A stretch of DNA of 64,000 bases from Plazaster borealis (taxonomy: Eukaryota > Echinodermata > Asteroidea > Forcipulatida > Labidiasteridae): NCBI GenBank assembly GCA_021014325.1, contig CM037467.1:3410001-3474000 (forward strand), written 5' to 3'. Below the pieces are notes generated by a model. That model did no database searches and was not told where the DNA came from. It saw only the letters and a program-made list of their open reading frames with translations. The translations under genes and the position numbers were made by a program. Numbering within the stretch: position 1 is the stretch's first letter; each line of letters opens with the position of its first letter. Positions 21,311-34,200 of the stretch are shown in pieces.

Positions 21311-22003
21311 GCTGAACAATGATAATAAAACTACACAAATTCTGAAAACATTAATTTCACAAGGTTGTCACCTGCATTCTAGTTTATTTCCTTATACATG
21401 TATTCCGACATCAGGGAAAGCTTAAAATCTGACGTCACTGTGAAACCAAAACATTAAGTTTCTGCCTGCCGGTGTCCGCAAGCATCATTTTACGCATAAG
21501 TATGTCCTCATGGGTAAGACTGCCTTTTTAATTATGTGACCTTTGGTGTCACTCCTTCACCAAATTTATGCAAGACACGATGCATGCTGACACCAGCAGA
21601 TTTCAATAGAGGGCGGTTTAATTGTAAGCAAAGGGCTCACTGTCAAAGTAACCTAAAAACTTCAACATACAGAGATGTTCATGCATAAGTCAATATACAT
21701 TCCTCATTAAAAAAACAACTAAGAAACATTTGCACAGCTACAATTTAGGCATAATTCTGTACATCTTTGCATTTATTAATTATTATTAAGGTATTGTTAA
21801 AGAGAGTACTTGTTCTGTTTTAATAAACATAGTAAGCTTAAAAGCAAGAAAATACAATAAGTTAATAATGAAAATCATACACATTTTGTTGCTATAGTAA
21901 ATACACATGGCAAATATAAACTTGCATTATAAAGCTACTTTAATACATACATGCTTTTTATACAATGACTCATTCTATTTGAAAAGATTTAAAACATTGA
22001 CAA

Positions 22004-22140
22004 CAGCTGTGTGCGAATTGGCGTCTACAGCTACGGCTATGACTGTTACTAAGGACGTCCCATACATAAACGCATAATAATGCCAAGATCCAGCCATAGC
22101 CGTGGCTGTAGCTGCCAATTTGGACACAACCTAACTGGAT
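22004..22140. repeat. Repeat family C copy
   Basis: Inverted blocks GAATTGGCGTCTACAGCTAC and GTAGCTGCCAATTTGGACAC flank a centre with ACGTCCCATA. Confidence 0.6.
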
Positions 22141-24268
22141 ACGAATCCAAGTCCTCTGGATTGCATTTCTAGTACGTCTCAAAATAAATGTTCTTGTTCT
22201 TTGTCAGCAGATCACCCTCTGGGTCAATTTCTTTGCTGAGTGATAAATATAAAATTATTTGCATATGAGATATTTTTGAAGGCAAAAATCTGGATCTGGC
22301 TTTGGCTCTGTCCACTATTTTGAAGCCATTTTGTGATGCAATCCCATGGCTTCAATGTGGCTGAAGTAGCCTGAGGTTTGGATTTGAAAATCAATTGGTA
22401 ATTTATTGGTCAGACATTCTGTTGATGAAAATAGTACACAATTAGTGGATAACTTTGTTGTTGAAGGAAAATGTACCCCCCCCCCAAAAAAAGAGAGAAA
22501 ACCTCCAAAACAATAAAAGAAACATGTTGAGCATCCATCAGTGATAGTTTCAATACCCATGTCTTTATGTTCACTCATTGATTTATTTTCTCTGAACTCC
22601 TTATTTATTTTTCTTCAAAGGACCCTTTTCTCAAAAGATTTTCCACACCAGACATTGAAGTTGTACCTTCTCTTTGTATGGTCTCATAACCATTGTCTTT
22701 GCTTTCAAAAGTACCTTGTCATAATACTTAATCCTTAAACAGTACTTATTGTCATTAAATAATGTCAAATCTTCCATCGTTAAAACCTGCCACTCAACAA
22801 CCATAAAAACTATGAAAAGGTGTTTGATATCCACCTTCAATCATAAACAGCTTTTTGGTTTTCACATGACACAAAACTGCAGCATCACACGTGTCACTTT
22901 AAAATTTGATTCTTCATATCCAGTACTTATTCAAAATTATTCACAACAACCATGACAATATTTGTCTTTAAAAAAATCATAAATATTTGACAATTTGTGA
23001 CCACATCTTTATTGGGTAACAAGGTTGTTAAGTCTCTGATTAGGAAAAAACCATCGATCATCAAGATTTGTAACTAATTACCATCAGAGAATCATGTGCA
23101 ATCTGGAGCCCTGCTTTAACGATTTTATCATTCATACGTACACTGCCACAAAAATTACTTGGATGAAGGACTTGAAGTATTTAAATGAGCTTTCAAAAAC
23201 CCCCATAAAAAACTTTAAAAAACATAGCTGCACCATGACAAGGTCTTCATCAACTTAAGTTCAATTTATTTTCAGCTACACTGTTCAGTAATACGTGCGT
23301 AAGGCCCCTTTAAATTGATGGTGCTGATTTTTGCTATCCTACGCGAGCCTGACATGCTTACAAAAAGTGTATAAAAATCACGCCGATGCATAATTTGAGA
23401 AATAGAGCTCTGACTAAAAGCCAGAAAAAGGTTTAATTTATTGTTTGCGAATTATTAATGTCTGACTAAATCTAATGCATTGACATTCACTAGATTATCT
23501 CTCACACACAGACTAAATTGACAGGTATTTACAGCTCTTGAAGCATGATCAGTTACACTGAAGTTTTAAAAAGCACCAAGGAAATAAAAACAATAGAAAC
23601 ATAGAGAAGACCTAGATAAGGCATAATACTACAAATTCTGTAGTTAAAAAAATTGATTCAATTACTGATCAGATTGGTTCAATTTAAAAAGTACATAAAT
23701 GAAAGGAAGAAATGTTAAAAACCGAAGAAAAAAACAGAGGAAAAAAATTTCTCTGAAAGAGAAAAAGCTTACTCCCATTTTAGTATTCACATTTTTAAAA
23801 AGTATGTATGAAGCAAAACCCTGTGAACAAACTAAAAGTGGTACAAAAGGGGATAAAATAACATCTTTTTAAAGAGTTGTATATAAAGTACTTCAGTAAT
23901 TAAAAGTAAAATGATGTACAGGGTTCTCTTTTTTCTCTTAATGAGAAACTGGGTAAGATTTCCGCTGGTTTCCTTCTTCGCTTCTTTTTTTCTTTACAGT
24001 GGCAGATTGCACGTGAAAATACAAAAACAAAAAGAACTTTAATAAATGCTACTCAAAATAATATTCACTGTGAACTTTCCTGTGTTATTTAGGCGAGATA
24101 TCACAACTTAAGCACATTTTCGATAACATTTTTTAAGTCAGATAGTACTGATAATGTAACAGTATTTGCGAAAAAGGCAAACGTCCGAAGAGATGATTTC
24201 AATTGTTCCTGTTTTAGAATAAAGAGTACTTGCAGAGAAGAAGTCATACAAAGACTGAAACAGTACTT

Positions 24269-24274
24269 TTTATT
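24269..24274 (-). terminator. Candidate integrin beta poly(A) signal
   Basis: AATAAA on the minus strand, about 1.0 kb past the integrin stop. Several others lie further down, so the real site is uncertain. Confidence 0.25.
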
Positions 24275-25286
24275 TGAAACCCTTGTCCTTTTTCTAGCAT
24301 GGACAGATTGAACGCATCGGAAGAAAATCACCCCCAATGCATTCTAGATTGAAATATCAAAGAGCCTTTCATTATATTCATATACGCAGGCCAAAACAGC
24401 TCTAGTATTTCAATATCCTAAAATATATTTACTTTCACTCTGCAATAATTAAAAATCAGGTTAATTAAAAAAGGATTAAATGTCTCAGACGAAAACCTGG
24501 TTGATGTACTACACATATATACACACAATTAACAAATGCACCAGTTCCGAGTAACACACACGGCCGTTTTGAAAAAATCAGAGACTGAAAAAGGATGCAA
24601 AAGTTTTGCTGCTCCTTAGCATCCAAGTTGTCCAAACTCTTGTAAGACGTACACACACTGTAAGCATTGGCACCCTAACTGACACACACACACACGCATA
24701 CATGCAAGATTTTAACCCCAACCCTTCCTGATCCATTAAAAATCCATCTGCAGTTTTGGTTTGATTTTTGTTGGATCCCTAATGGTGCTTTTCATGATGA
24801 TGGGTGTACCAATTCCATCAGAGTTAACAGGTACTGAGTTACAGTACATGTATGCTGTTTGAGTTTGATGGATTCAGCACTGCGTAGTGAAGCTAATACT
24901 GCAAAGCAAATCAGAGTCCACAGGATTTGTAATAAGTTACTCTATACCATTGGAATCTGACAGAATCAGTCCCACTTGGCCAAAGCAATGTTGCTTTGCA
25001 TACTAAGGTTGGCATTCCTATTCCAGAGCCCTGAGGTGTTGGAATTTGATAGATTCAGGAAGATTCAAGAAGGTCAGGGTTAATGAACAAAAGTTCCATT
25101 CACCACTACAAAATCGTCTTGTGCACACAATTTTCAAGACAAGATGATTTCCCCAGTTCACTTCAAGATGCAAGTTTCCGTGGACGGTAGAAGAAGAAGC
25201 TGTTTATCTGTTTTCGCTCAGTCGTTTCTTCTTTTTCAGCTAACAAATCTCAGGTTAGCACGTAAGGGCTGGTCTACAGCCACAAT

Positions 25287-28200
25287 TTATTTGCCATAAG
25301 TTGGATTTCTGAATACTGATGTTGAAGGCTTGTAAATAGGATTCTCCCCCTGCCAAGTGAAAAAAAGTAATACAAAATGTGATAAATTATCTTAGCTACA
25401 GAACATTCTCAGCTGAATATCACTGAATGTGAACACGCTTGGTATTTGAAAGGCTACAAAAACTTAAGCGCAATATTTAACAGGCAGTTGAAGTCAAGAC
25501 TGTATGACACCATGCAATTATCATGAACTGCACAGAATTTTGTGTTAACATAGTTTAATTGGTAAACCCAATTAAATCATGTAAACACAATTTTTTGCAT
25601 TAATTTGGGCAATAAATAATAGTAATATACAGTTCTTATTAAGTCAGGCATGTGAGCGGGTGATGGACAAAAAAGAGGAAAACTTGTTTTTAGTTAGCGA
25701 GCACGTAGCGCAAATTGTAGGAGTCCCAAATTTGTCGCCCCGCATTTTTTTACACAAGCCCACATGTAAGTATGCACACAATTTTCGAATTGAAAAAAAA
25801 AAATTAAAAACACAAAAAAAACTTTTTTTTCCTTCTATTTTTTTTTTACGAAAAAAAAAAACACCCACGGAAGTGAAGTTAGTAAAATTGCAATTTTGGA
25901 CGATCTTTCCCCCTAATTTCTGCCCTTAATAATAGTGTTTTCATCAACAGCAACTTTCATGGATTCATAATTTGAGGATCGGTTTTATAGAACTTCTTTT
26001 GCACTGAAATCTTCGTGATTTAACAATCGGTCGACGACGCACATTGGGGAAAAAAAATTGCAGCGAGAGCAATGTGTTTATGAGTACAAGGTTATAATTT
26101 TGCATGAAATTTAACAAGAACGAGGTTGAAATTAGACTCCACCGCACGTCTTCTGACCCTGGAAATTCGAGTTGCGTGTTTCCCTACTCGCCCACGTATT
26201 CATGGAAGACCGTAAGCCACATATCGGGCCAGCTGCCGGGCCGCAATTTATTGCTAACGTGCCGTTTTTTTCATGCACGCCTTGTGGTTCCGCGATATAT
26301 GATTATACAGGTAAACTTAAAGTGCTTTCCGATGCCAGTTAGTGTTGTGTGAGTGTTGTGCAGTAAAATGACTTGCTGCTTGATGATCGATGTTGGACGT
26401 TACAAAAAATATTTTAAAACGCGGACCGGCCATTCACGGCGGAGACGGGAAAAAAGCGGAGCCCGTAAGAAAAACGCAGAAAAACATGCCTGTATAGTGC
26501 TTTTCACACCAAAGGGCGTCCTAAAGTGCTCATTATTTTCAAAAGCCAACAAAATTGAAAATATAGTTCCACCGATTATCAGTTGCCCCTTTGAAACAGA
26601 ATAATTCTGTTTATGATACAACTAATGGACTTACCCCTTCCCACCGTGCATTTGCCCTCTCCTTCTCAAATTGCTGGAATTCTCTCCTATCATGGATGTA
26701 GGTTAGTAGACGCCAGATGAGCAATAAGGCAATACCCACTAAGATGATTCCAATCACTATACCAATTATGATCCATATAACATCTGCCACTAATGGGCAC
26801 CCTGTGAAATGAGACAAGAACAATGTTAACCCATATCCGACTGACAGGTCACAGTATATTAACACTGTTCCTGCAATAAATATTCATTATTTACTGCTGT
26901 GCAAATTTACATACCCTCATAAAACTATATACCATTAGAAAGAGCACCTCATTCTCGTTTTACCAGCCAAAGTACTATTATACATGTACAATCTGTGACT
27001 GCTTTTGTTTGCTTAATAAAAAAGTTTTTTAGCATTATTTTCTGCCTCAGAAGCAGTTCTATGAAATTGGGCCTAGATCCTATTTACATGTAGTTTTCTC
27101 TTTTCTTTTCAAAGGCTAATCCCGCAAGACATCATGGCTACTAGGGAGATCTCAAAATCTCTTACGATTTCTTTAAATTTATTAACATGCCTAGTTGTTA
27201 TTAATAAATACCCCAGACAGTTTAAAGGTATTGTACACTTTTGGTAACAGCTCAAAATCAGTGTCCACATTTTGTGTGATTCAACATATGCATGAACAAA
27301 CAAACCTGTGAAAGTTTGAGCTCAATTGGTCATCGAGGTCACGAGAAAAAAGTGAAAAGAGACCTTATGTGTTTTCTGTTTTTTCAAACATCAAGTTTTT
27401 ATCACGCGTGATAATTTTTTTTACACATTTCTTAAAAACGATAGCATTTTAGGCAGAAATATTTTAAGGAACCCTTTCTACCATTACTTACTTTAAATCA
27501 TGTAAGTTATGTATGAATCTGTGAACATTTGTGTTTTTCGATCTTTACAATAGTGTACAGGGCCTTTAAGCAGTCCTATTGGTTGAAATATGGTCACATG
27601 ACCATGTTTAAACGGCTGACAAAGACATAGCTGGAGCTGTTAAAAACTGGTTGGCTAAAGCGCGTTAGGCATTCATAGCCAGACGCAGGTTGGCGTGCAA
27701 GCTTACGCATCAGTACATTTGGTACTCAATGTAAATGTAAAATCTATTAGTACAAGCACGTAAGCCCAATTTGAGCGTTGCATGCAATTTGGCCCTTGGC
27801 GAGGTGGCCTGAGGACAGGAATTGAACAATTTTACAAAAAGACAAGTTCAATATTACAGTTTTTCCTTTATTTTTACGCTTTCCTAAAAAAGGTTATATA
27901 GGAATGGGAATGAAAGAGCAGTGAATCGGTCTTAAACAGCCTTTAAAAACCTTGCAGGGTCAGGGTAGTGCGATAAAGGAACTCGCCTTCGGCTCGGTCT
28001 TTTATCCTACGGCTTGGTGTTTTATCCTACGGCCACAACCCAGCCAGTATTAAAAAGCTGTTTAAAACCTCATTGCCACTCTTTTGTTCCCTGAATAAAG
28101 GCTTTCCATTTTCTTCCTGAAAATCCAAAGAAAGAAAACCTGAAATATTTTTCTCCAATTGGAACTAAACAAAAACTATTATTACTTACTTAGCTTTTTA

Positions 28201-31200
28201 ACGGCATTTAATTCAATGACGCCATCTCCTATCTTCCTATGTGTAAACTCAAAGTTACAGTTATCCTCATCTTTGAAGGTGCACACTGTACTACCTGGAA
28301 GTGAAGATTACAAAAAAAGGACAAAAATCAGCCACAACCAAGAAAACAACATTATTTTAATTTTATTGATGTCATAATTGCACCGGGGACACAGCATATT
28401 GTTTTGGTGTAATATGCACTGTATACTTTGTGCCTTTTTACACATTGAAGCTTGGTACAATTCATGGATTCTAACAGGTCTTAAAATATACAAATACGCC
28501 CAATACTTGCACAGTCTCTTATTGTGGATGATTATCATTTGGTACATACATGCTAATTTGTAGCAACCAGCCTTGGTTACAGGCTCCCTCGGGCGAAGTA
28601 ACCCTAATATTAGTTATCACACAAGCGCCAGTGGAAAAATGAAAAATATAGTGCTTATACTACGTCCCATATTGGACATGGGACGCGGACGGGCTATATT
28701 TTCCATATTCCACAAGCGCCAGTGTGATAATAAATTTATCTTCAAGCAAACTTGACATACAGATTATCGCAATATGCTGTGTTGGAAAATCTGTAGGTTT
28801 TGCATATACTTGGCTTAAAATAGCCCAATACGCGGAGTTAGAACAACAGCACAACGGACAGGGTGTGATATAGGTTTGTATCACACCTCTTGTTGCTATA
28901 GTTCGACCAATCAGAATCGAGGATTCAAGCTTGCTTGAAGATAATTATGACATAATGTTGATTTTCATTTTACCCTTGATGATAGGAAGCTCTTCAAAGA
29001 CTTCTACTTTATGTGGACAGCTTTTACAAGCCTCCTCATCATCCTTGTACTTTCCCTTCTCGTAAGCTTGACATTGGACGCACGCCATATGAAGATCACA
29101 CTCACTAGGACATTTCTGAAGAAATTTGAAAAAAATAAAATAATGCATACAATATTACCAGAGCTGTGTATTGAGAGAGTTGCAACATGGAGGGACCAGT
29201 TTTCTTTGGTCACACGGTTGCTGGATGCCATTTTTCGGTCCAAATACAGCACCACCCCGATGTGCAGTCTAATCTGGCACCCTGTGTGCACGCATGCGTT
29301 TTTTTGATCGAAAAATGGCTTCTAATTGCAAGTTGTCGCAACTCTCTCAATACACAGCTCTGAATATCACTGGACTAGGGCGCCCTTTATTATAGAGGTC
29401 AATAGAAGGTTGCTCAAAGGCCCATCCTGATTGCAACGCATACATAACTGTGAGCTTCCATTATTTCATCATTGATTCACCTCCAAGAAGGTTGTCGTAT
29501 TATGTCAGTAAATAAGATCTACATGGAGATACCAAGACTGCAATAACACGGAGGCCTTGGAGGCCATGGTATCTGTTGCCCTGGTCTTGGCCTTGTTGCC
29601 CTTTCAAAATTTCCCACAGACTTTAAGATTTTCCAATGGAAGTGCCCTTTGCAAAATGAACATAGCCTTGCCCTTTCAAAGATGAAATTGGGAGGCTTGA
29701 GATACTGTCATCCGGGATCTTTTTTAAGCATTCAAACCCACACTCTGATGACTCTCCCACCAGAATGTGAGTTGAATGTGCAAGACCACTCGACCACTAC
29801 ATCCTCTGTTTGACTGGCCACTTGAAAGTCTTTTTATCAGCTTTTTTACTCACCTCACAAATTTGGCAAGTTGCTCCTACGTATTTCTTTGGTTCATTGC
29901 AGAAGCATTTGCCACATTCACAGACACCAGCATTGCTACATATACTCTGGTGAAATAAAGAAACCCAAAAAGTTCATGTTATATGACCAAATAAGATCTG
30001 CACTCAGAAAATTTATTAACAGAGGAAAGAAATTTGACATCACAAGCTCAAACAGCGCCCTTTGAAACAGAATACATCGTCTTGTCAGTGCTAAAACGTT
30101 GTATCTCCTAAAATAACGCTTACGTTGCGCCCAAATTTGAAATTGTCAAAATGGAAATTTTTAGTGCAAAATACAACCTTTCTGCAAAATCGAGATATGA
30201 AGTTTTTGCAGTGTTGTGACGACATTGTTGAGGACCTGGCCATCAATTGACCATATTTTTGAACGCATGAGGATGCTTTCATCATTGGGGTGGTTGGGTT
30301 GGTGTAGTGGTATCTTTCCTCGCCTTCCACCTCTAGGACCCCGGTTCGAATCCCAACTATGTGGATTGGGTTTTCAGTCCCTACCCGACTGCGTGGGTTT
30401 TCCCTGGAGTATTTCTCTGGGGTCTTCCTCCCACATCTAAAACTGAAATTTACTTTTTTGTCTTCTCTCCATTGGGTTCTTGGCTAGTATAGTGATTAAG
30501 TTCGCTTTCTGAGAGTCCTTGGCTTCACAACCAGAATAAATGAAATGAAATGAAATAAAATCAGGAATTGTCTTGCATCACAATTACAGTTTCATCTTAT
30601 TTTAATTGCCTGTATGTAGTTTTCTTGCATCAATGACGAAATACATAAACATAATAATAACAACATTGAAAAACCCCCAGTTTGTTTACTTGTTTTGCAC
30701 CACGTGAATTCGGTTCACATATGCCCTCAAGCGGTCAAAAATACGGCGAATTAGCTTACACAGACTTTATTAAGAGATTGACATAGCATACAGCATCATT
30801 ACCATCATTACTGTTTATGAGTCAACTTACCCCGTCCGGAGATACACATTTCTTCATTTCACATCCACAGTTGCTCCCTGAAAATCCAGGTTTGCATTGG
30901 CAGTAATTCAGACCAGTGTTGTTGTAACATTTACAGACCCCCCGTAGGGGACCTCCACAGGGTAGATTCTTGTAACGTTCACATGAGTAATTGTCACACT
31001 CACACTTATCACCGAATATCTCCTCCAATGGATTCTGAAGAAAATTTGTTTGCAATTAATTCTTTATTTTGTCAAGATTGAACAAATAACTGTGTACAGA
31101 TTTACACATAATTGACATGGTATACAGATGGTTGTGATAGAAAATTTCCCTTGAAATATTTTTGCCTGAAATGCTGGAGTTTTGAGAAATGAGTAAGTAA

Positions 31201-34200
31201 GTAAAGGACTGCGCTCTCTTTGTAGCGCTCTGTTCTGCATCAATCTTCAAGTAGACCTACAACTATTGAGTGGTGATCTTTGGTGGAAATCTGCTCAAGT
31301 TGGAGGAAGTCAGTTATGGAACCGGGAGGAAGGTAAACTTAATTTTTCATGAAGTTCTTTTGAAACTTACCTTTCTGGGGTTGCAATGACACTTTCCACA
31401 GATGCAGCTTCCTCTATCTGAACACTCCGATGTACTATTTTGCCTGTGACAAAATGAAGTAAACAATCAACCGTTACAGTCACTTTCCTTTTCTAGTTCC
31501 TCTAAGTGCTACAAGACAGAAAATGTTACCTTGATATCTTATTATCCATATATAAGACCTTTTTTAAATAACTGAAGACAAAAATTAGCCTAGACTAATA
31601 TCAACTTTGTACAGAAGTTTTCAGTTTTTCTATATCCCAGTTGAATTATTTTTTTTACCAAAAATGAGAAAATCAGGAAAGAGTAGTCATTTGCAGATTG
31701 AGATGTATAGTGTTGAAAAAAATCACACATTTTAAAATTATTTCTTTTAAATGAGAGTATTCTTAACGTGTGAAACACTGAAGGTGTACTATTATTGTAA
31801 ATAACCATTAGCTCCAGAAGTACTTTTTCACTGTTACATTCCGATCAAGGCAAATTGGCTGCCTCGCCAGAATACTCTAAAGTTGAGATGGCTTCAGAAA
31901 TGTCAATCAACAAATGACAATGAACAGGGATGATTAATAGCGTTAATTGCTTTTATATTTAGTTAAAGACAGAGTAAAGAATTTGTAGTCGGCAGAGAAA
32001 AAAACCCTATGAGGTTCAAAATTCAATCTGAATGCTCATTGGTTTTACAGTTGACACAGTAGCAATCCTCGAGAGAAATGTTTGCATCTAAAATACTGTC
32101 ATAGTATACTTTAAATCTTTTTTCTCTACTATAGTAGAGAACAAAGATTGAAAGCCCCCCCCCCCCTCGAAGCACCTGTTGCTCATTTCTACTGCATAAA
32201 ATGTAAACTGGTTTTTGCTGTTTACATTCAAACACCACCCGACTTGATGATATTTCACAAGTTGGTTTTACGATGTGTTAATTGAAAACTAATTGATGAG
32301 TCTTCTAAAAACCAACGATGTATCTTTTAAATTAATCAAAATAGAAAAATACTACTAATGAAGGCCAGTAAGTATCCTTTTACCATAAACAAGCAGGGTC
32401 AATGCCCTCAGCTTCTTCTCGATCACATGTGCATTTAGCTCCAGAGCGGCCTTGGAAGCAATCACAACCTCCACAGACAAGAGTACCATTACCTGTGCAG
32501 ACGTCTGGTCCTACCTCCTAAATTTTTTTCCAAATCAATAAAGATGATTACAATCTTTAAAGCAGGGTGCGAAATTAACGGTTGCCCGGTTGCCCGGGGC
32601 AACCAAAAAATCACTCGGGCAACCCGTGATCAAACCGTTGTTGCCCGTCGGGCAACCTTAAAAAAAAATAAGAATATAGGCCTACCCTGGTTATTATTGT
32701 GTCAGCTCCAAAGATTGTTTGAATTTTCCACATAAAGCTTCATGAAAAATAGTTACGATGTTGTACTTCACCCAGAATCGTTTAACAATTATTATTTATA
32801 TTTTTAAATCACGCCGTCCACCGCGGAACCATGTGCGAACTTTCCAGCGTCAGCACACGTAAACAGCGCGATGGCACTGTGTAGCGGCATGGTAGCGGAT
32901 AATGTGTGCACGATGTGCCATAACGTTGTATTATTCGGATCTCGGACTCGACGCGACGTGGTCATGTTCCATCCCAACTATAGAACCGGCCTAACTATAA
33001 ATAGTTGGGCACAGGCCCAATCCAAAACACAGTTGGCCCGGGCCCAACTATAGTTAGGTCGATTCTATAGTTGGAACAGAACGTTCACAAGTAACAAAAT
33101 AAATGTAGACTGCGCCCACACGCGCTTTCCATGAATTGCGCTTTCCATGATTCACTGGTGCTACGCAGTCGTTATGCTGCACATATTATAACGAGCGTGG
33201 GGGCAGCTAGCGAACATGGTGTGAGCGCGCGCAATGAATATTACTCGCTGCTATTTAATTCACATGTTTATGTGTCAAACTTGACAAAGTTTCATGACGT
33301 GACAATCACAATGAGCCTCCTAGAGTTTGGTTTTATGTTGGGAAAAACACCCGTAAGGGGCAATACTGATGCCGGATTAACGGATAATGAAGAATACGTA
33401 TCGAAATCAGCAAAAATTACTTCAAATCATGGCGATGAGACCCACTCACGATCGGCGATGTCCGTTTTTCCGTTTCGATACCCTATAATCCTATATAAAG
33501 AGCAGCATTATTATATTCGGGCAACCAAAATTACTTTCGGGCAACCTGATTTTCAGTTGTGGTTGCCCTGGGGCAACCAGCAAATTTTCTTAATTTCGCA
33601 CCCTGTTTAAAGATTACAATCTTAAAGATTCATCAAATAAAAGGCAAACATAATAAAGGGGGAAGAGGCTTGGCATGGTTAAGAAAGAAATTAGTTTTAC
33701 TTTCTAAAAATTCAAAATCAATCTGAAGAATGCAGATGATCACAATATATACCTTGAAAGATGTTGGATTTGATTAGTTTTGGTTTCTGTAGAACCAACA
33801 TCAATCTGATATAGTGGATGATTACAACTTTTTTTTCTTTTTTTATATGTTGACAAAAATGCATTTTAACAAATGTGTAGGATTTGTAGCTTTGCACAAT
33901 AGAGGTAGATATATATGGTGGCTCTGAAATGAGCTGGGCCCAATTTTATGGCTCTGCAAAGAATCAGCGCTTACGGACGCAGGGAATGCCGCGCTTACGT
34001 CAAACGTATTTCACGGGTTAGCAGGGCATTCTTCGATTACACAGCTAGCGCAGAAATTTGGCGCTTGCACAGTAAGCGGAGGATGGTGATTGTAAGCACA
34101 GAATTCTAGGTGTACCCTCCAAAGAGAAGAGAATCAGCTAATAAACTGAGAAGTTGTACTCCTGAGAAGCAGGTTATTTAGTTTAAATTGCCAACAGAGA

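Larger units (their letters stand above)
18700..25286. other. AT-rich 6.6-kb stretch downstream of integrin beta, no gene recognised
   Basis: No exon of a recognisable protein on either strand. It is lower in inverted-repeat elements than the rest, except at 19147-19450, 20974-21310, 21537-21650 and 22004-22140. Minus-strand AATAAA motifs occur at several sites, for example 24269-24274 and 18734-18739. Part or all could be a long 3' UTR of the integrin gene, which ends at its upper edge. Confidence 0.35.
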
